A DNA stretch of 62,763 bases from Parachlorella kessleri. Its lineage: Eukaryota; Chlorophyta; Trebouxiophyceae; Chlorellales; Chlorellaceae. The DNA is taken from NCBI GenBank assembly GCA_001598975.1, contig BBXU01001414.1:1-62763 (forward strand), written 5' to 3'. A program made the translations under genes and the position numbers. This document shows, piece after piece, positions 35,346-46,840 of the stretch. Position 1 is the stretch's first letter. The number at the start of each line of letters is the position of its first letter. Below the pieces are notes generated by a model that saw only the letters and a list, made by a program, of their open reading frames with translations, did not search any database and had not been told where the DNA came from.

Positions 35346-38300
35346 GCCTTTAACTTGCCTGTATGGATGGTTGCCAGCAGCTCCGGGCTGGCCTGGCTGT
35401 CCCCCTCAGTTGTGAACAGAACCACGCACAGGCCCATGCCAGCTTGCTCGCTGGCGTTAGCCACTTGCGTGAAGAAGCGGATGGCATTGCTGGCAGTCTG
35501 GGCAGTGTTCAGGCCCTGGACCACTGCGAGGGGAGAAAGCAAGGAGACCACACTGCTCAGGGAGCTGCAACGGGGATGGAAGCAGCAGAGTGCACCTAGT
35601 CTACTCCAGCCAGAATGTGATCCCCAGCACTTTCGGCTCACCATCATACCAAGGGCATCTCACACATGTCATGCAGTCATTGCCCAGACTCAGACCCGTT
35701 GTCCTGCTCCGGAGCCTTCCTTAAACACATACAATACAAAATTGCCGTACAGCCCTTGCAGTCACATGCATCCCATCATAAGTTAATCTCTTCCTGTGAG
35801 CAGGCAGCGGCGTGCAATCACTCCCTACTGGCTGCTGCTGTTGCCTCCACCGCGTAGTGCTGCAAACAGCCGGCCACTCACTGCTCATGGGAGGGGACAG
35901 GATGTCCAGGATGGTACTGCCCTCAAAGCAGCCAATGGTGTTCTGCGCATACAGCAGAGCTGAGACCGCGTTTTGCGCCGAGGTGCTGCCCAGGAGCACA
36001 GCCGTGGCAAACAGCTTGCTGGCTTCGTCAGGCTTGCTGGTGCAGAAGGTTTGGGCCCACTCCTGCACACAGACCACCTTTGAGCAGATTAACGAGGAAC
36101 TACATGGTCAGGACAATGTAGGCGCTGTTTACTAAGATGCCCAGGACCCTTTTTATGCCTAAGCAGCCGGCACAGGATGCGCAGGCTGTACATAGGAAAT
36201 CACAGACTTGGGAACCCACGCGAGGAGCTGTAGGATTGTGTGTGTCAGCGCATAGGTGAGGCGCCCCACAGGCAGTACCCACCTGAATAGACTCGTCAGG
36301 GTTGGCGACTGGGGTTGTGCAAGGGGCTGCAGCCACAAAGTAAGAAAGGTGTAAGAGATGCACGACCTGGCACAGGGCCATGCAGCTAGTTGCCATGGTG
36401 CTCCATGCCTAGGAGCTAGTCTAGCCTAGTCTAACAGCGTACCTGCCTAGGAGCAACTTGGAGCCAACCCTCAGCAGCAAACTGTGATCAATACTGATCA
36501 TTGGAAAAATCAGCCTTGTTGTCATGCAGGTCAGACATCACAAGTACTTTTCGGCAGGCAAACAATGGGCAGAAGGTTCGCACAAATGCCTGTCAGCACG
36601 TTTGCAGGGGCGCCCCGGGCAACTCTTATAGAGTACTGGAAGTGTGGCATTACCAAAGTTGACGGGGGATTTGAAGAACTCATTGGTGAGCACGTCATAG
36701 CAGCTGGGGTTGGTGCCCTTGACAGTGACGCCCACAGACCAGGCAACCGTGAGGGTAGCGTTGCTCTCTGCAGTCAGGAGAGCAACAGCGAGTCAGCCAA
36801 GGTGCAATGACTACATGCTGGCAAGTTGATTGTTTCCCACCGTTGGTTTGTCTGGGTGGGCGGGTGGTGGCGGTGACGACTCGTGCAGCTTTGCACCTCT
36901 GAAGCACCTCTGACGATGCATTACGGCTTACCAGTCAGCCTCAGCCACCTCAATTCAACAGCGCACCTGGCAGTGCGAATGCCGGGGGTGTGTGGCAGGG
37001 GCACGTGCTGCAGCTGCTGGGTGAGGGGGTGGGGGATGGTGAGGGGGAGGCAGCGGCGGGTGAAGGCGTTGGGGATGCCTGGGAAGTGGGGGGCGGCGTA
37101 ATGTCGCCCCCAGGGCTGCTGGGCGCATTTGGTGTTGAACTGAAGTAGCCGCCTGTCCAGGCTACAGAGTCACCTGCACAGCACAATAGCTCCTCCTTGT
37201 GGCTCCCCCTTCTTGCAGTAGCTCCCCCTTGTGGCATGCCTGTAAGAATGGCAGCAGCTGCAAAAATGGCAGTGGGCGCCCCACCATGAAATCGCTTCCC
37301 TGTCTTGGTAGTCAGGGCCGGGGAACACCCCCACTGCCATGGCCCACCTGCCAAGTAGATGTACTCTGTGGTGCCAGCGTCCATGCTCTGAGACAGGATG
37401 CACGTCCCACGAGGGATGATGGCTGTGGTGGAAGTTGTGGTGCTGGTGGTCGTGGTGGCAATGCCCCCAAAATTGACCACCTGGCACCTGCGAGCCACCA
37501 CATCACATGTCTGTCACTGCCTGGCCACCTACGCCAAGGCTGAGTTCTCATGCTTCTGTCACCACTGGCACATTCTCTGAGCAGTGGGAGACCAGCACTA
37601 CACAGCCAGCACATTTCAAGGGCCGGGCTCCCTGCTGCATGCCAAGCAGCGTGCGGCTGTGCCTCATCCACTGGCACACGGAGAACTGTGCCTCATCCAC
37701 TGCCATGCGGAGAAGTGAGGCAGGCAATCACATCTGGCTTTCCCACACACATTGAAGATGTGTAAATCCGTGTATCTGGAGAGTGAAGGATGCCTACCCT
37801 TGCAGTACGTCCAGCGGGCACCAGCTCCACTGCTCACAGCGAGCATCAGCAGCGCACTGGCTGACACAGGTCTCGGCAGAGCCAGCCACCTGAGCAGTGA
37901 CAAAACCGAGGGATGTTGATATGGCTATTGCAAGTTCAACACTGAGTGCTGTGCGCATCAATAAACTGTAGTCGCCTTCTGGGAAGGGAGCGCTGCTTTT
38001 CACAGTTGACGGACATCCTGCAAGCCAGCCCACCTGGACGCTCAGCACAGTCGGACCTCTGTGCAACCGGTTGGGCCCGTTGATAAAGACCCCCCGGGTG
38101 TACGCCGACTGGTTGCCCTGCGACTGTGCTGCTGGCGGCGTCCCAAAGTAGCCGCCAGTCCAGGCCACCTGGTCCCCTGCTGACAGCCAGCAGGTGTGTG
38201 TTCACAGCGCAGCGCAGCGCACCCCCCCATGCGTGACCTCGTCCAGCGTATGGGCACGCTGGCAGGCAGGCCACTGCATCAAAGTCCCGCGCGGTGACAG

Positions 38301-39706
38301 ATGCACCTTGAGCCAGGGAGGAGCAACACAGCTGAGTCAGGTGCATGCCAAATCAAACATCCTTGACTCCCGAATTGGGAATGCTGCTGTCAGGCAGATC
38401 CCTCACCCGCCATGTAGATGTACTGCGTCACGCCTGGCTGCAAGCTCTGTGACAGGATGCAGGTGCCATAGGGGAGAACTCCGCTGGTAGAGATGTTTGT
38501 GCTGGTCGCAGTAGCCGCCAAATCTCCAAAGTTCACAATCTCGCACCTGCGCGCCACTACTGCCAAGGGTTCACTTTGCAACTCGTACAGCAGCTCCCAT
38601 ATCCCGTTTGCATAGACCTTCAGATGGATGCGAGAAACACCCTTTGCAGTTGCACCCAAAGCCAGAGCCCTAGCTATGGCCGCAAACCCTGAGAGCAAGT
38701 GGCAATGTCACAGTGTGCCACTGGTAGTTCAAGTAGATGCCAATACGCTGGATACCACATCTGCTCATGGTGGACGCACCACCTTACCCTGATATAACCT
38801 CCAGCGGGCACCAGCTCCAGAGCTCACACCGGGCATCCGCATCACAGAGGTTGATGCAGTCATCGGCATTTCCCACAATCTGCACCAGATTAGTGGTTCC
38901 ATGGCATGCAAGTTATGTTTCGCAGCTGCCACTGACTCAACATACAGAGCTTGCCCTTGGCATCAGACCAGCAAGCCCGCTGCTGGCACTCCCATACAGT
39001 ACATCTTCAAGATGCCGCATTGAGGTCTGCCTATCCAGATATATCTTGCATTGCACGTGCACCAAACACACATTGCACTTGCGCAGACTAGTAGGTTCTC
39101 CTAAGCAAGCAAGGTAGCTAGATTGTACTCCTCGTACCTGGACCCCCAGCAGGTTTGGACCTCGGTAGAATTGGTTGGCAGAGTTTGTGAACGTCCCTCT
39201 GCTGGGCACAGTTGATTGTGCGGAGACCTGCAGAAACAAATTCCCAGGTGGCTAGGACTGCAAGGCATGATGTTGTGGTTATTTCAGGGGCTAAGAAAAC
39301 CTTTTCCATGGCGCAGTGGCAGGACCTCCCGACAAGTGAATCTGCCTTATGAGCTAAGGCCCTGCACTGCTTGGTGCCAGTAGGAGCCACGTCATGACGC
39401 GTCATGTAAGTGAGCTGAGCACTGTCGTCCGGACGCGTCCCCTGGTCTGTTCAACAGCATGTCCTTTGACGGCCTCACCTTGCCCTGCCCATCCGGCTGT
39501 GAGAAGACTGAGGTGATGCCAGGGTCCTCGCCATCTGCAGCACCCAGCAGGTGTCGTGTGTGGCCAAAGATGACACCTGCCATTCAAGGCTCAAATATAG
39601 CATGAAAGCTGGGTGGTCAGCACCACTAACCTTGTTGAAGGAGCCTACAATTGCAAAGCTGCAGCGAGACTAGCGTCAAGACGAGCAGTGCTGCTCTCAA
39701 GACCAT
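35315..39706 (-). CDS. Secreted protein with two PAN/Apple-like modules and a Pro-rich hinge
   Basis: Thirteen exons give 541 residues: 39631-39706, 39479-39576, 39138-39227, 38788-38879, 38407-38546, 38034-38176, 37798-37889, 37348-37487, 36967-37173, 36654-36767, 36283-36326, 35882-36062, 35315-35523. A clear signal peptide starts it (MVLRAALLVLTLVSLQLCNC). Two modules of about 130 residues each contain C..C.ADARCE.WSWCPL, VVNFG, GTCILSQS and YIYxAG, a Cys pattern like PAN/Apple domains, which bind proteins or sugars. The module exons are copies: 92 nt (38788, 37798) and 140 nt (38407, 37348), same phases. A hinge rich in Pro/Ser/Thr (about residues 305-345) follows, as in algal wall and matrix proteins, then a Cys-containing C-terminal region I do not recognise. 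The last exon could instead end at a GC donor (CATACAG|GCAAGT, about 35369). Extracellular matrix or recognition role is inferred. Confidence 0.75.
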
Positions 39707-40591
39707 GGCCGCACCGCCACCCGCTATAGTGCCTCGGTTCCTGGTTTTCCTTATTGACTTAATCGTCTTCAGCTATGAAACACCAGACACAGTAGTCTCA
39801 GCTGATCGTAGGCCCACCGAACCCCAACCAACTCATAGATCTACCAGCGAATCGCCGTCAATCTAGTGCGAGCTGGGCTGTCCGAGACCATTTCGTAGCT
39901 CCAGGCTTCTTACGAGTATGAAAGTGAGCAAGAAGTCCTAGCCGGTGCTCCATGAGTCACACATGACGAAGGCGCGCAAAGTAGCAGAGGAGGCCAGGCT
40001 TCTTTGACAATTGCGTGCTTCCTCGTCTGCAACTCCACCAGACCGCGGCCTCTGGCTGGAACATGAAGACTAGGCCGTCCAGCATGTCGAACAGCACCTC
40101 CACCGCCACCAGTTTGGGCCAGTTGGCGGTGCGCCAGTCTCCATACAGAGGTAGCCTCGTAGAGTTGCGTTGGTCGGGTTGTAACCTACCATTCTCCCGT
40201 CCAGCTAGTGCGATCGTCTCCAGTAGGTCTTCATATGAAGCTTCACTAGAATGTAGGTAGGTCTACCGCCAATTGCAAGCATGTAGCAAGCTTAGTCGCC
40301 TCACCTCGCACGACGGTGCGCTCCTCATATTGCAGCACAACTTTCTGGGGCAATGAAGTGCTGGACAATTGGAGTGACCTGCGAGTGACCTGTTGCTCTG
40401 AGCGCGCAAGCGCTAAAACCACTGGTCGACTAAAGCCGACGGCGGTAAAATAGCCAAGCCCGGGGGATCGCAGCGAGCAAAGTGTGTCCTTTTATCAGCT
40501 CTTCAGTACCGTTATCGGTCCAAAATTTGACACCAGGGACGAAGCTGCCTGCCAGGCGTCCGCAGGCAGACAGCCCGTTAGGGGCTCGGCG
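39707..40591. other. Divergent intergenic region between the PAN-module gene and the Aurora-like kinase
   Basis: The two start codons are 885 bp apart, so both promoters are expected here. I see no gene and no clear core promoter element. Confidence 0.55.
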
Positions 40592-43500
40592 ATGGGGCTC
40601 CTGCAGTCTTGGAAGAGCAAGGCCAGGGATTTGTATTATGAAGAAGAGACGCAAAGGTCCAACAGCGTGACATTGCCCCGCAAGCCGGCGTATGTTGATA
40701 GTGGGGCTGCCGATGGCAGGTAAACCCTTGGAAGGTGTCCTAACCCAGCAGCAACACTTGGCTATGTGACTCTGTGGTTCTGCCAGCATCAGAGGAGTCA
40801 TCAAGCAGTGCTGGGGCTATCGACACATACCAACCATACCTATGACCTGGCTGGCTACAGGGACCGCTTTCTCATCAAGGCCGGACCGGCCTCTCCTCGC
40901 CCCCCTGGGCCTCCCCCTAGCACAGCACCCCCCAGGGCTCCCTATCGGGACGGTCCTAGGAGCGCCAGTGTGGTGGTCCCTCCCTCCCCACCGCAGCGCC
41001 CCTCCCTGCTGCCCAGCCCGCCCAGTCACCACAGCGGGCCAGCGCTGCTGCCAGAGTACAAGACCAGCGCACAATTCAGCCACAGGGTGACGACTTACAA
41101 GGGCAGGTGGGGTTGCTTTTTATGCTTTTTATGTCAAGCCGCCAATTGGGGCCCGCTTTTTGCAAGCAGTATTTGCTGTGAAGTCAGATGCTGGCAGATG
41201 TAACACCAGGGCATGGAGGTCCAGGGTAGGGTCAGTGGATTGCACGGGTATACCTAGTGTATGGTGACTTGGGTGGCAGCAGCAAAAGAAGAGGTGCCAC
41301 ATCCTTCCTGCTATGCAGCATCTCCACTGTCTACAAGGCGCGGTGCACGCTGACAAAGACTGAGGTCATCATCAAGCAGTACATCAAGGCCAAGATGAGT
41401 CATCGAGCACTTCACAAGATGCAGCGTGAGGCAAGTCAGCATGCCGCGTCAGCATGCTGCGCCTGCTTTTTTTACCAGGGCAGGGCCGCCGCGTTGCTAC
41501 AGCATGCCCAGGACTGCTGTGCTTGCGCTTTTTGGCTGACAAACTTGAGTTAATACAAACATGCAAGGCCCCACTGCAGATCCGCCTGATGTACATGCTG
41601 AGGAGGCAGCCGGGGGTCGCACAGATTCTGGGTGACTTCGAGGATGAGCACTACTATTACATCATTATGGAGTACTGCGCAGGTGGGCATCTGATGGTTT
41701 GCTTCCTGAAGCAGGGCCTGAGCATCCGGTCTATGCTTGCGGAGGTACCCATGCACCGGACAACTGGCATAGAAGGGTTGGTACACACACCGCACCCAGC
41801 ATGTCATGCTAACAAAAGATAGCTGGGAAAGTTGCCACCTGGCAAGTGTGCTTGACCACCATGTATGCTCTGAGGGCCTGCGCAACGAGCCCACGTCAGC
41901 AGGAAGGAAAAGACTCTTCCTTGGCTGCTGTCCCTTCCAGGAGGTGACCTGTACCACCGCATGATCCTGAAGGGCCAGTTTGATGAGCACTGGGCATGCC
42001 AGAAGGTGATGCAGTCAAGTACATACAGGAGGCATGCACATGGGACTAGCTGCGCAGGGAGTGCCCCTTGCCTGGGTGTTAAGCGGAAGTGAGGAAAGGG
42101 ACAGAGAATGTGGATCCCAAGTTGCAGGGAATGGCAGCAGCTCCGTAGACTGCTCTCGCCAGGCTGCCACTGCGCATGGCAGGCAGCCCCCCACATACTG
42201 CTGAGCCTGGTCACGCAGAAGTGGGAAACAGAGCGGGGTCAAGAGCAAACAGCCCTGGTGGCCTCCCCCACTGGCGCAGGTCATCACCCCCCTGCTGGAG
42301 GTGTTGCACTACATCCACACCGAGGCCCACATAGTACACAGGTACTGCAGTGCCAGCAGGGCAGAGTGGCTTAGCTGACAAGTTGCGAATCTCTCTCCAT
42401 GCCTTGACCAGCAGTCTGCCATGCCTCGCGCTGTCCTCAGCACAACTTGATACACAGTTGAAAGAGCCACGACTGATGCTTCCCTCGTAGTCAAGCCCTG
42501 CCGCACAGGTCCGTGGGACATGGGCTTGCTTACAGGCACCTGAACGTCTTCCTCTGGTGACGCCCGCAGGGATATCAAGCCCGAGAACTTGTTCCTTACC
42601 AAGGCCGATGAAATCAAGCTGGGGGACTTCGGGCTGGCCATCAAACAGGACGAGGAGGTCCCCTTCTTGAGAGCTGGCACACTTGACTACATGGCACCTG
42701 AGGCGAGTCGTGATTGCTTCATGGTCACATGGCCTGGTCATGCACCCAAGGCATGCCGCCGACCCATGGAGGTGTTTTTTCTTTCACCTTCAATCGCCGC
42801 ATGCATCCTGGCTTGGTGATACAATCATCTGGCCACAATTCTTGGCCGTTAGGGGAGCACAGCGCTCTAGAACATTTACCTGCATGGGTCCTGCCACATG
42901 GTAATCCACTAGCACGGATGCAAGCTGCGGGGCTGTCCCTCCAACAAATGCATGCCGCTGTTGAGAGACAGAGCCCTTGGCCTTGCTAGCACCCCCCTAA
43001 CCAGGCAGAGGCCCATGCTTCTACCCCTCCAGGTGCTGACTAATCGGGTGGTGGATGACATAACCGAGTCGCCAGCCATCACCGCCAGCGATCTCCAACT
43101 CGTGGACCTACGGCCCTACAATGAGAAGGTGAGGTAATGCCCTACAGTGAGTTGGTGAGGCAATGCCCTACAACGAGGTGGTGAGGTAATGCCCTACAAT
43201 GAGGTGGTGAGCTAATGCCCTACGATGAGAAGGTGAGGTAATGAGAGGTTACATGTGATTTGGCATGGACACTGGACACAACATGTGCGGATCTTTCATT
43301 GGTTGCTAATTGCAGCTGGACTAGCCCATGGCGTGACGCAGGTGGATGTGTGGGCCGTGGGCGTGCTTGCCTTTGAGCTGCTGGTGGGGGAAGCTCCCTT
43401 CTATCATGAGCAAGAAAAGGAGACGGTCAAGCTCATACAGACGGTAGGTGCTGCAACCGCCGACGCTCCCAAGGTGGCGCATTGTGTCTGCCTTGGGAGC

Positions 43501-45854
43501 GCTGCGGGCAAGAGGACTGCCTGTCAGTGCGAGCCAGACACCAGGCAGGCAGGGTGGGGACTCTCCGCACGATCTGGATCTTCCACTGTTCCCCCTACCC
43601 CCGCAGTGCTGCACTAGGTCTGTACATCCGCTGTATCTGTCACTAAAAAAGCCACCTCCCATGCCCTGCCTGGGGGGAAGGTATCTCACACCCTCAAGCT
43701 GGTGGCGCCCTCCCCTGCCCTTGGCCCCCGCAGTCACCGAGCATCCCCTTCCCCGCCCGGCTGCGCCTCAGCGCCTGGGCAGACTTTGTGAGGTCTGCGC
43801 TCCACAAGGACCCCCGCCAGCGCCCAAGTGCCCAGGAGCTACTTGCCCACCCCTGGGTGCAACAGCACCGCGCTGCGCCCGCTCTGCTGTGGGGCCTGAG
43901 GAAGCCGGGGGGGGCCCTGGGGGACACGCTTGGGCGGAGCGGGTCCCTGCCGAGCATGGCGCTGGCTTCGCCTGCCAAGCAGCCGCAGGCGCAGCAGCAG
44001 AAAGCGCTGCTTCGACAGCAGAAGCAGCAACAGGAGGGTGAGGAGGAGGAGGAGCGACAGCAGCAGGAGGAGCAGACATCACTGCAGATCTGTGTGGATG
44101 CGGCAGACGTGGCCCCGCTGGCTGGGATTAATGCCAGCACTAGAACGGACCCCAGCCGCGAAAGGGACAGCCCAACAAATGCCCCGCTATCAGGGAAGTC
44201 AGCTGTCCAGGCAGGGAAGGAAGCAGCGCCTAACACAGCTATCAGCAACAGAGGGGAGAAGGGGGGAGACAGATTTGGCAGTGAAGGCCCCGGACCTCTC
44301 TGGGATGGGGTCAGGGATGACGTGAGGATGAGTAAGGCGGTCAGCATGGCAGAACTGAGGAGGACCAGGAGCACCGGGGAAGCCGGCCTCCTGGAGCACG
44401 CAGAGGAACACCACCGCAGCCACGGCCGCGGCAGGTCAGCCAGCATAGATGAGGACTCTCCAAACACACCCGCGCAACTGGGCAACCCAGGACGGGCGCC
44501 AGTCAGTCCCGACGCTGCCAGGCAGCTGTCAGGAGCAGCAGCGGCACCACCCTTGCTTGGGCAGACGGCAGAGGATGCCACCAGCCGGTGCCTGGGAGAT
44601 GCCTTGGATGCCTTTGCCGCTGACCTGGGAACAGCCACCCAACCCTCTGCGTCCACCCTTCAGCCAGCAGGCAGCCCTGCCTCCCCAAACAGCGGCGGCT
44701 CTCCCACCTCAGGCAGCTTTGTGGGTCCCCAGCGCCCCACCACTCCCTCCAAACCCATCTTGCCACCGGCAACGGCGGGGGCTACGAGCCCCCTGGCAGG
44801 TGCTCTGAACCCGTCAGAAGGACCCCTGAGTGGGCGGCCCAAGTCTCACAGCCTGCCCCAAGCGGCGTTTGCAGCTCCTAAGTCCAACACGCGCCCAGGG
44901 TCGTCGGTTGCTGTTGTGGCAAGCCCGGGCGGCGAAGGGGGCAGTGGCCAGCCCCAGCAGAGCTCCACAGCACAAGGTAAGCAAGCAAGGCAGCTGGGGG
45001 GGATATGTAAGCTAAACCTACACAGCCCGTGACTGTTTGTTGTTGCAGCGTGTGGCTACCTCGCTTCCTTCCTTCCTGTCTTAAAAGTGCAGTTGCGCCC
45101 GTCAAACCGCCCGCTGCACGCTCCTGTGTCATAGAGATATAGACGCGGGGCATGTTTTGGCTCCTGCGCTGCCCCCTCATGTGCATCTTACCCCCGACCT
45201 GCAGGCAGCCGCATCCTGGCGGCATGGGGCAAGAAGCCCAGCAGGCTGTCAGTGGTGGCTGGCTCGGCCACGGGCTCCCCCCAGTGCTCGCCGTCAGCGG
45301 TGGGTCTGGGGGTGGAGCTCCCAGGGAGCCTGGCACTGCCCAAGACGGCAGCCAGGAGCCCCAGCATCAGTCGGCCAGGTAGGGGTTTTGCATGCAAGGC
45401 ACAAGAGGAGATTTGGGGGAGGTAGGCTGTGGCACTTGTGGGGAGGTATGAGTGACTACCGATAAACAAGAAGAGGTAAATTGTTGGCCTTGTCACCACC
45501 TCCCTGGTGTAAAAAGTGTTAGTCCCAAACTCTTAATTTTTCAAAGCGTGGCGGAACTCCCAAACCTAGAAAGGTAAGTGGGTGTGCCTGCGGCCAGGAG
45601 GTTCCCGGCACGCACCTGCTGTCGAGCATGGCAACCCACACTGAACCTGTCGGCGAAGCGTCTGCCACCCGGTACCCCAAGCCTGTTTCGTAGCGCCGCA
45701 AATTCCCACCACGGTTCTCTCGCAAGCCCCTGCAGGCTGGGTGGGATCGCTGACTGGATCCATGGGCGGCACCCTGGACGAAGCAAGGCCAGCTGCCAAG
45801 CCCGGGTCCATCAACCGCCTCAAGCTGTACCTCTCCCGCCAGCGAGCACAGTAG
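40592..45854 (+). CDS. Aurora/CALK-like serine/threonine protein kinase with long low-complexity tail
   Basis: Twelve exons give 881 residues: 40592-40719, 40798-41106, 41319-41430, 41580-41682, 41941-42005, 42280-42341, 42570-42702, 43033-43128, 43342-43443, 43734-44976, 45205-45378, 45736-45854. It starts MGLLQSW, a possible myristoylation site, then a Pro/Ser-rich stretch. The kinase domain (about residues 145-420) has GSISTVYKA, VIIKQY, EYCAGGDLY, HRDIKPENLF, GDFGLAI, AGTLDYMAPE, VDVWAVGVLAFELLVG and RPSAQELLAHPW. The AGTLDYMAPEVL loop and the acidic insert before VDVWAVG resemble the Aurora-like kinase CALK of Chlamydomonas, which works in flagellar shortening and length sensing; the link is by resemblance only. 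A 1,243-nt exon encodes most of a 450-residue Gln/Glu, then Ser/Pro-rich tail. Two introns (donors 41431, 42703) need GC to keep MQRE-IRLMYML and MAPE-VLTNR joined. The exact start of exon 2 is uncertain. Confidence 0.85.
43114..43243 (+). repeat. 26-bp minisatellite carrying five copies of a 5' splice site
   Basis: Five units at 43114-43139, 43140-43165, 43166-43191, 43192-43217 and 43218-43243 (ccctacaatgagaaggtgaggtaatg and variants). The first unit spans the end of a kinase exon (…PYNEK) and its donor GTGAGG, so each later unit offers another GTGAG donor. Confidence 0.97.
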
Positions 45855-46840
45855 CGGCCATCGCTCATGGCTTTGTAACCCCCTTCAGTCAGTCAGGCAA
45901 CCATCGGAGCGAGAGGGAGAGTGGCTGCGGCGGTGCCGGGACGTGTGAACTGAGGTGCGCCCAGCCCAGGAGCTGGCAAGGCTACAGCCTGCAGCATGTA
46001 GCGAGTGGGCGGGGGCATGGTAGCTGCTTGTCCAAGGGCAGCGACCAGGGCGGCAATGGCACTTTTGGCCTCTGCTGGGTACCTGTCAGCCGCTAGCTTT
46101 ACCACTGTTTGTCTGTTCAGACCGGGGCATGTTACAGTGAGGAGGAGGCTAGTCAGGGGAAGAGGGAGGCCAGCCAGCAGCCCCCTCGAGCAGAGAAAGT
46201 GTCGGGCTACCAGTATTTGTTGCAGGAAGGCAAGACGCTTATTGACTATTCTAGAACGCCAGTACTTTGTGTTCTGCCATAGTCTGGGCATCGCAGTGCT
46301 GCGCTGGAACAGTGAGAGCACAATGCAGGTAGGAATATTGAAATGGGAAGCATGCAGTGTGCAGCGACCCTACATGGAGTGTCTATGGTCTGCATTCGTG
46401 GGACAATAACTTTTGATGAATCTCTTTACATAATGCTAGAATATACCTTGCCGATTCATGTACCTTGATGTGTATCCAAGTCGTCTCCAGGTCTCTTCTA
46501 CTAATGCTCACAGCCATGTAGCAGTTGTACATTTCGCAAGTTGCACGTGGGTCATAGCACAGACTGTCATTGTCCCAAAAACGATAGACACCATCAGTGT
46601 ATAATGCGTCATGCATCTACCCTAGCTGTCAGGATTGTACCCCGATCCCCATACAAACACTGGCGCAGAACTGACCAGTCCTTCGACGGTAAGTGGTGAA
46701 AGTACAAGCGCAGCACTCTGTTCTTTATTGCTGACGTCCCCAGACCCAGGCGCGGACAGCAAGCCTGCACAGCAGCGCTGTCACATTCACGGACTACCCG
46801 TAATTATGTTACAGCGGTCTCTCTACAATGACGCGCGCTG
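45855..46840. other. Convergent 3' region between the kinase and SCC3
   Basis: Both genes end here. TGTAA at 45874-45878 follows the kinase stop by 20 bases. An open frame at 46383-46616 on the minus strand has no start context, neighbours or family likeness. I see nothing else. Confidence 0.55.
46809..46813 (-). terminator. Candidate poly(A) signal TGTAA of SCC3
   Basis: TTACA on the plus strand reads TGTAA for the minus-strand gene, 28 bases after its stop codon; a short 3' UTR would follow. Confidence 0.35.

Noticed and set aside
38547..38698. Upstream in-frame extension of the PAN-gene exon at 38407-38546
   Set aside because: The frame is open by chance; the neighbouring exons join in phase only with the acceptor before GTGCGAG at 38546, and the paralogous exon starts at the same codon.
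43694..44656. Long minus-strand open frame opposite the kinase tail
   Set aside because: It mirrors the GC-rich low-complexity exon 43734-44976, whose frame continues from the kinase domain; long antisense frames are expected there.
46383..46616. Minus-strand open frame downstream of SCC3
   Set aside because: No similarity to anything known, no splice or promoter context, and it lies beyond a good SCC3 stop and poly(A) signal.
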